Assembly (NCBI GenBank): GCA_002474415.1
Contig: DLQV01000197.1
Span: 1-12,784, forward strand
Length of the DNA stretch: 12,784 nt
From: Lachnospiraceae bacterium UBA7598
Lineage (GTDB): Bacteria > Bacillota > Clostridia > Lachnospirales > Lachnospiraceae
Reading direction: 5' to 3'
Within the stretch, counting starts at the first letter, position 1. Each line of letters begins with the position of its first letter. Below are positions 8,042 to 12,784 of the stretch, one piece after another. The notes beneath the pieces are model-generated. The model saw only the letters and a program-made list of their open reading frames with translations, searched no databases and was not told the DNA's origin. The translations under genes and the position numbers were made by a program.

Positions 8042-8052
8042 GGTTTTTCCTC

Positions 8053-9636
8053 CTATAAGATACGCAGTGCAAGCATCGTTATATCATCAAACTGCGGTGC
8101 TTCTTTTACAAAGGCATCAATGTCTTTCCGTACCTGAACCAGAAGTTCCCCCGGAGCGCTGCCTGCTTTTTTGTTTAATGCCGCAATCATGCGCTCTGTT
8201 CCATACAGTTCATTTGCCTCATTTGTGGCTTCTGCCACTCCGTCCGTATATAAAAACAGCGTATCGCCGCCATGCAGAATAAATTCATACTCCTGATACT
8301 GAAACCCTTCTACATAGGCAAGTACCAGACCATGCGGGTCTTTGTACAGTTCAAATTTTCCATCTTTTCTGCAGACTGCCGGATACTCATGTCCTGCATT
8401 TGCGGCGCGCATAATTCCGGTGGAAATTTCATAAATTCCCAGCCAGACGGTAACAAACATATCTGCATCGTTATTTTCACAAAGCTGGTTATTGACGGTC
8501 TCTAATACTTCCTTCGGAGATCCTCCCATCTGTGCTCTGTTTTTGAGCAATGTCTTGGCAATAACCATAAACAATGCTGCCGGAACTCCTTTGCCGGACA
8601 CATCTGCCATTACAAGTGCAAGATGATCCTCGTCCACAAGGAAGAAATCATAGAAGTCCCCGCCGACCTCCTTTGCCGGATCCATGGACGCATAAATATC
8701 AAATTCCTTTCGCTCCGGAAATGGTGGGAAAATGCTCGGAAGCATATTGGACTGAATCTGTGTGGCGACATGCAGTTCTGCACCGATGCGCTCTTTTTCT
8801 GCCATGACGGTGGAAACTTTTTTAATGTACTCCCTGATTTCCTCATACATCCGCTCAAACGAATGTGCCAGGTCTTCTATTTCATCATTTGTATGGATTG
8901 CAACCGTAAATGTTTCTTCCTTTTCCAGATTATCCACCAGCTTATGTGTCGCCTTACTCAGAATATTGATCGGACTTATAATACGTTTTCTGACAAACAC
9001 GTAAAAAATGGCGGTAAATCCTGCGATCACCAGCAAAAGATTTAAAAAGATTGTCATTACAAATCCCCGTATGGAGCTGGTAATACCAGGCATGGAAAAA
9101 TCCACTCCGACCAGTGCCACCGGTTCCTTGCTGCTGTCATAAATCGGATAAAAGGCTGATGCTATGTATCCATATGTTTCGTCTTTTGAAATCAGTATTT
9201 TCTCTTTCGGATGTTTATTAAACACTGCCATGGATGCTTCCTTTCCGTTTTTCATATAAGACTCGTGGTCACCCAGCTGGCAGGCTCCCTCTTTTGTGTA
9301 GGCATCCCAGATATATACCAGATCTTTTTCTTCCGGAATATAAACATAATAATATTTCAATCCGGAATTCTGCTGGCTTGTGTTCAGGTAATGTTCAATT
9401 TCCTCATAATACGCATCTTTTTTACCGGTCTGTACATATTTCAGCACACGATCTCCATCTATATAGGCCGCTGCCGCCTTTGCATAAGAAAACGCCTGGC
9501 TGCTGTAACGGTCCATTGCATCTTTTTTGTACTGCAGCACAACTGCAAGGCTGGTTGCCGTCATAATCATCACAGAAAATACAACAATGGCAAAAATAGC
9601 TGTCACACCGAGTTTTTGTTTCTTTTGGTTTTTCAT
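8053..9636 (-). CDS. Membrane sensor with HAMP and SpoIIE/PP2C serine phosphatase domains
   Basis: This 527-residue protein is a transmembrane PP2C-type phosphatase of the RsbU/SpoIIE class, which removes phosphate from Ser/Thr of target proteins (classically STAS anti-anti-sigma factors). Order: short cytosolic N-terminus; membrane span about 10-34; extracellular sensor domain about 35-190, probably Cache-like (GLKYYYVYIPEEKDLVYIWDA); second span about 191-214; HAMP about 215-268; linker helix with ATQIQSNMLP near 291-300; phosphatase to the end. Metal-binding aspartates are in place: GGDFYDF (D327, D330), ADVSGKG (D345), LYTDGV (D465) and FDDIT (D517, D518), so it should be active. The start at 9636 is preferred: AAGGAG lies 12 nt upstream, while the ATG at 9648 directly abuts that site. 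It starts 2 nt after the acyltransferase stop, and its own stop overlaps the next ribosome site. No anti-sigma or STAS gene is visible nearby. Confidence 0.96.
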   Translation of the reverse strand: MKNQKKQKLGVTAIFAIVVFSVMIMTATSLAVVLQYKKDAMDRYSSQAFSYAKAAAAYIDGDRVLKYVQTGKKDAYYEEIEHYLNTSQQNSGLKYYYVYIPEEKDLVYIWDAYTKEGACQLGDHESYMKNGKEASMAVFNKHPKEKILISKDETYGYIASAFYPIYDSSKEPVALVGVDFSMPGITSSIRGFVMTIFLNLLLVIAGFTAIFYVFVRKRIISPINILSKATHKLVDNLEKEETFTVAIHTNDEIEDLAHSFERMYEEIREYIKKVSTVMAEKERIGAELHVATQIQSNMLPSIFPPFPERKEFDIYASMDPAKEVGGDFYDFFLVDEDHLALVMADVSGKGVPAALFMVIAKTLLKNRAQMGGSPKEVLETVNNQLCENNDADMFVTVWLGIYEISTGIMRAANAGHEYPAVCRKDGKFELYKDPHGLVLAYVEGFQYQEYEFILHGGDTLFLYTDGVAEATNEANELYGTERMIAALNKKAGSAPGELLVQVRKDIDAFVKEAPQFDDITMLALRIL

Positions 9637-9638
9637 GT

Positions 9639-10787
9639 TTAAAACCATCTCCTTAATTTTTGAACCTTTTCTTTCAATTTACGTGTCCAGAGCTCTGCCA
9701 CAAGTATGGAAAGTGCTGTAACCGCTGCCGAAATTACAAGCACCTGGTACATTGGCAGTTCCTGTGTCCCCCGTACAATATAAATTCCAAGATTTACCGT
9801 ATATACCAGTATCACCCAGTGCAAACAGTATACCAGTGTCATCATCCCGCCTATATGCCCGACTACATTCTGCCATGTCTGCGGCAGACGACTGTTGATT
9901 GCGTAGTGTATTCCAAGCAATGCCAGTGCCGTAACAATACAGGCCAGCGCATCCGGTGTGATAATATGGTAATAACAATTTTCACCATCTCCAAACATAC
10001 CGGAAGAATTCCGTATCCCGACAACAAAATAGACCGTTGCAATAAGCGCACACACCGGAGAAATCCTGCGGTAAAATGCAGCCTTATCGCGCACTCTGCG
10101 CAGACGTTTTCCAAACAGATAACCACTGACTGGAACGATCAGCCAGTTAAGCAGCACAAAATCCGAAAACACTTTTCCCGCTGCATCTTCTGTACCGATC
10201 AGATATCCCAGTACAATATTCCCGGTCGGTGATCCCACGTCCGTTCCGTTTAAAGCTGTTCCCAGCACAGAACAGGCCAATGCCAGTAAAAACATCCACA
10301 GATCCGGTATCTGCAGCCGTATCATCCACGCGATCACACAAAGGGCAAGCCCTGCAAACTGGAAAATATCATTGCAGAATGTCCGGTACCATATCGGATC
10401 TATATATTTTGCCGCATCACCCGTAATGGCATAGCCAATCAGATATGGAATGGTGTAACGGCAGATATTGAGTACAAATCCCATTCCAAACAGGCCAAGT
10501 CCCCGGAAAAAGGTTGTCTTCCAGTCCCGTTTTCTTGCGTACACCAGACACACGCCCATAACAAACATTAAAGGAGGTGCCGCAAGCGGTCCTCCAATTA
10601 CGGTATCAAACACATATGCCAGTCCGCTTTGCAGTCCTGCATCGGATGTACACTCAATCGTACAATGGATTGCCGCCACAATGAAAACAAACACCATTTT
10701 GATGGAGTCAATTTCTATCTGTCTTCCTGTATTCAGTTCTTCCATTGCAACTATATGGTTATTTTTTCTTTTTCTCCGGTTTTTCAT
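9639..10787 (-). CDS. Acyltransferase-3-like multipass membrane protein
   Basis: About 382 residues with roughly ten hydrophobic spans, the size and shape of acyltransferase 3 proteins that move acetyl or similar groups onto envelope polymers. The first span reads DSIKMVFVFIVAAIH, which fits the family's R-X10-H active-site motif except that Lys replaces Arg (K30 and H41 with this start). The MFVMGVCLVYARKR segment also resembles the related HGSNAT/DUF1624 group, so the exact subfamily is open. The start at 10787 (MKNRRKRKNN) is favoured by two GGGAG sequences at 10791-10795 and 10800-10804, though neither spacing is ideal; the alternative ATG at 10745 lacks a ribosome site. With the chosen start it overlaps the 158-residue gene by 29 nt. 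The last codons carry the ribosome site for the phosphatase gene. The substrate is unknown. Confidence 0.8.
   Translation of the reverse strand: MKNRRKRKNNHIVAMEELNTGRQIEIDSIKMVFVFIVAAIHCTIECTSDAGLQSGLAYVFDTVIGGPLAAPPLMFVMGVCLVYARKRDWKTTFFRGLGLFGMGFVLNICRYTIPYLIGYAITGDAAKYIDPIWYRTFCNDIFQFAGLALCVIAWMIRLQIPDLWMFLLALACSVLGTALNGTDVGSPTGNIVLGYLIGTEDAAGKVFSDFVLLNWLIVPVSGYLFGKRLRRVRDKAAFYRRISPVCALIATVYFVVGIRNSSGMFGDGENCYYHIITPDALACIVTALALLGIHYAINSRLPQTWQNVVGHIGGMMTLVYCLHWVILVYTVNLGIYIVRGTQELPMYQVLVISAAVTALSILVAELWTRKLKEKVQKLRRWF
9649..9654 (-). promoter_or_regulatory. Ribosome binding site of the phosphatase gene inside the acyltransferase end
   Basis: AAGGAG lies in the final codons of the acyltransferase gene, 12 nt from the ATG at 9636 and directly against the ATG at 9648. 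The spacing excludes the upstream ATG and supports start 9636. Its position inside the preceding gene implies coupled translation. Confidence 0.65.
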
Positions 10788-11235
10788 ATTCTCCCAACTC
10801 TCCCAACAGACGTTGAAATCGGTAATGTACCAACAGACAGCGTAAAATTCCAAATGGTGTGCGCCCCGTATTTACGGTTACACAGAATCGTCCCTGGTTT
10901 TTTCCTTTTCCAGACAGATCGACTTCCACCACGGTCGGAACCAGAACCATCCGACCTGTAAAACAGGCAATAGCCTCCGGATTTTCTTTCAGCGAGAGCA
11001 ATCGTCCGAGCTGTTGTACATAACGCTTTATGATTTCTGCTTCTTTTCCTTTTTTCCCTTTCCAGAGATATGTCCGCGTACGGCTCATCACACCAAACAA
11101 AAGCACGGAAAAATATCCGTCTACCAGACCATTGACCTGCGTATACGTGCCTTTTGGTCTCGCCTCAAGCATTCCATCTTCATCGGTTGTTATGCGTCCT
11201 AACAGAATCCGTTTGATTTCTTCCGATTTACTCAT
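10759..11235 (-). CDS. Small orphan protein of unknown family (158 aa)
   Basis: I do not recognise this protein. It has no signal peptide and no clear membrane span; a moderately hydrophobic stretch (GLVDGYFSVLLFGVMS, about residues 36-51) is short. The C-terminal end is EKPEKKKK. Motifs of anti-sigma kinases (N-box, DxGxG) and of STAS proteins (D-S-S-G) are absent, so it does not fill the expected partner slot for the phosphatase. The ATG overlaps the stop of the upstream gene by 8 nt (ATGAGTAA) with an AGGGTG ribosome site, and its 3' end overlaps the acyltransferase start. Its place between a surface-domain protein and an acyltransferase suggests a role in the same membrane assembly; this is inference. 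Confidence 0.85.
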   Translation of the reverse strand: MSKSEEIKRILLGRITTDEDGMLEARPKGTYTQVNGLVDGYFSVLLFGVMSRTRTYLWKGKKGKEAEIIKRYVQQLGRLLSLKENPEAIACFTGRMVLVPTVVEVDLSGKGKNQGRFCVTVNTGRTPFGILRCLLVHYRFQRLLGELGEYEKPEKKKK

Positions 11236-12037
11236 GTGTCACCCTGGTAATCACACCATTTTTTCCTTTCACATGCAGTCTGAATTCCATGTCTTTTACC
11301 TCACTGCCTTCCTCATCTGCATTTTCTTCCATATATCTGGTGGTATAAAAGCAGATTTCCGTATCAAATGCTTCCTTTGTTGCTGCTGTGATATCTGTCA
11401 TAACGGCATCCTGCCCGTAAAACAGATCACTTACCTCCACCTTTTTTTCATCGTATGTACGGTACCACTGCCTTTCCACAGGTTGTTTGATTTCTAAATG
11501 GATCGCTGATCCTCTTTTGTCTGTCAGCTGGTACTGATACTCATACGTGTCTGTTTTCACATGTGATACCGGCTGGATATCTTCTGCCACAGCACTGAGT
11601 ACCGTAAGTTTTCCATCCTGGTCTCTGCTGATGGAAACCGTAAGTGTATACAATGCCTCCTTATTTTCTTTTGCATCCTGATCCGCATAAAGTTCCAGCT
11701 GCCATTCCTCATAAGCTGCATTTTTTACACGAATCCTGTACACGTGTTCTTTTCTTCTGCCGCCTTTGTCGATCGTCTGTATATGTTCATCATCCTGCGT
11801 TATCACAGAAAATGTCCCCCTTGGCAGATTCGTCGTATCCACTCTCACTTCAAGAACATCGCCATGACGGAACCGATAGCGAAACGGACCTTTCGAATCC
11901 GTTCCGCCCTTTTCCCACTTCCCATGCATGGAAAATCCCAAAAGCAATCCAACTGCGACCAGAAGAACGGCTGCGGTCAGACAGCAGATACAGCGTATTT
12001 TGTTCTCCCTGAAAAAATCCGTGATTCTTTTTTGCAC
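11228..12037 (-). CDS. Single-pass membrane protein with beta-rich outside domain (269 aa)
   Basis: The product has a basic N-terminus, one membrane span at about residues 16-36 (starting with the CICC cluster at 16-19), and about 230 residues predicted outside the cell. The outer part alternates short charged and hydrophobic runs typical of beta-sandwich folds, for example GDVLEVRVDTTNLPRGTFSV near 58-77. No catalytic motif or sorting signal was seen, and I cannot name a family. It starts with GTG at 12037, supported by GGAGG at 12050-12046 with 8-nt spacing; the upstream gene stops 3 nt before it. The span could also be an uncleaved signal peptide, as there is no good cleavage site. It probably presents a ligand- or partner-binding domain at the surface. 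Confidence 0.88.
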   Translation of the reverse strand: MQKRITDFFRENKIRCICCLTAAVLLVAVGLLLGFSMHGKWEKGGTDSKGPFRYRFRHGDVLEVRVDTTNLPRGTFSVITQDDEHIQTIDKGGRRKEHVYRIRVKNAAYEEWQLELYADQDAKENKEALYTLTVSISRDQDGKLTVLSAVAEDIQPVSHVKTDTYEYQYQLTDKRGSAIHLEIKQPVERQWYRTYDEKKVEVSDLFYGQDAVMTDITAATKEAFDTEICFYTTRYMEENADEEGSEVKDMEFRLHVKGKNGVITRVTHE

Positions 12038-12040
12038 GCA

Positions 12041-12784
12041 CTATTCCTCCGTTTCCTTTGTGTTTTCCGTGGTATCTTCTTTTTTATGATCTGTTTTGTC
12101 TGCATCCGTTTTCCCGTCATTTTTATCCGATGTGGCAGGATCTTTCTGTTCGGATTCTTCTTTCTGGATCTCTGTCACCGTAAATTTAACAACAACGGTC
12201 TGTTCAGATTCTTTTCCTGATATATGCAGTTCATAACTGCCTCCCGCAAGTTTTCCGGTATGTACTGTAAGATTTAATGTTTCTTTTCCACTGCCGGATA
12301 CCGAAAGCACTTCTTTTTCGTTTGGAAGTTTTGATTTTGCATCGGTTCCTGTAATCCTGTAAAGTTCATAACTGCATATGTCCGTATCGGAACTGCTGCT
12401 ATAATCTGCCGTAATTTTCAGCAAATCTCCCTGTGTCACACCAAAACTCATATTGGAATCCTGATCGGAATTCATGGTAATGCCATCAGCTCCATCTTTT
12501 AGCACACTCTCTGCCCGAACATGCAGATCTGCATTAACAAAACTGATACTGTATGGTTTTGCCGAAATTTCCATGTGTACCTCCCGGTAGATGGTATGGA
12601 TTTTTTCACCATCATTCCAGATGACACTGGCAGCGCTTAACGCATAATTGCTGTTATTGTCTGCAGTCTTTAATTCCATACCCATAATACCCGCTACATT
12701 TTCGAGCATAAATCCCTGCGTTGTCTGACCTGCTTTGAAGGTTCTTTCTTCCGTGATCACCTGCTCCACCCCTGTTTTTCTGTA
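12041..12784 (-). CDS. C-terminal part of a beta-rich protein with charged tail (cut by the window edge)
   Basis: Frame stays open to the window end (YRKTG precedes the GTG at 12769, which has no ribosome site), so this is the last 247 residues of a longer protein. The visible part has beta-rich stretches resembling Ig-like folds: about residues 35-105, and about 110-205 with GDLLKITADYSSS and LAGGSYELHISG. It ends in a tail of about 40 residues made almost only of E, K, D, T, S, Q and N, likely disordered. No membrane span is visible in this part. Since the next gene is a surface-anchored protein, this one is probably also envelope-linked, with its signal or anchor in the missing N-terminus. 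The family is not recognised. TAG stop lies inside the ribosome-site region of the following gene. Confidence 0.82.
   Translation of the reverse strand, partial: YRKTGVEQVITEERTFKAGQTTQGFMLENVAGIMGMELKTADNNSNYALSAASVIWNDGEKIHTIYREVHMEISAKPYSISFVNADLHVRAESVLKDGADGITMNSDQDSNMSFGVTQGDLLKITADYSSSSDTDICSYELYRITGTDAKSKLPNEKEVLSVSGSGKETLNLTVHTGKLAGGSYELHISGKESEQTVVVKFTVTEIQKEESEQKDPATSDKNDGKTDADKTDHKKEDTTENTKETEE

Noticed and set aside
7331..8137. Open frame of 268 codons on the plus strand
   Set aside because: It is antisense to the 385-residue gene, which has a good ribosome site and operon context. The plus-strand product is Cys/His/Phe-rich in the way typical of reversed coding sequence and lacks a convincing ribosome site.
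9660..10232. 190-codon plus-strand frame opposite the acyltransferase gene
   Set aside because: Antisense shadow with no ribosome site. The minus-strand frame encodes a coherent multipass membrane protein.
10759..11235. 158-residue protein as an RsbW-like anti-sigma kinase or STAS partner
   Set aside because: The size fits, but the ATP-binding N-box and DxGxG motifs and the STAS phospho-serine motif are all missing.
12041..12769. GTG at 12769 as the true start of the last gene
   Set aside because: There is no ribosome site at a suitable distance and the frame remains open to the window edge, so the gene is more likely truncated by the window.

Overview
The window looks like a chromosomal stretch from a low-to-moderate GC Gram-positive anaerobe of the Clostridia, most likely a Lachnospiraceae-type gut bacterium. 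The reasons are strong GGAGG-type ribosome sites before most genes, TATAAT promoters, a DUF975 membrane protein and a SpoIIE-type sensor phosphatase. The genus is inference. Ten protein genes are visible and all lie on the minus strand, so the transcription order runs from high to low coordinates. No RNA gene, insertion sequence, CRISPR array or gene-free stretch over 300 bases was seen. The largest gap is 6718-6883.

Region 1 (12784 down to 6884) is a tight six-gene run: a truncated beta-rich protein with a charged tail (cut by the window edge), a single-pass membrane protein with a large outside domain, a 158-residue orphan, an acyltransferase-3-like multipass membrane protein, a membrane sensor with HAMP and SpoIIE/PP2C phosphatase domains, and a 385-residue helical orphan. 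Every junction overlaps or lies within a few bases, so this is very probably one operon whose promoter lies outside the window.

Region 2 (6883 down to 5167) holds a promoter, a DUF975 membrane protein, a secreted protein with propeller-like repeats, and a strong terminator. Region 3 (5169 down to 761) holds a second promoter, two large leaderless helical proteins of unknown family, and a terminator. Region 4 (about 750 down to 1) is the start of the housekeeping ATPase/GTPase ychF, with its own probable promoter.

The most notable signal is regulatory. The promoters of regions 2 and 3 share an identical 20-bp sequence made of two 11-bp-spaced copies of TTTTGTCTCA, placed exactly 10 bp upstream of a perfect TATAAT, and neither has a recognisable -35 hexamer. 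This is the layout expected of an activator-dependent promoter driven by an OmpR/PhoB-like response regulator, and it ties the secreted/membrane pair and the two giant orphans into one regulon. The sensor phosphatase operon upstream lacks the usual anti-sigma and STAS partners, so its target is unknown. My working idea, an inference, is an envelope-sensing locus in which the phosphatase operon and the two box-controlled operons act in one process.
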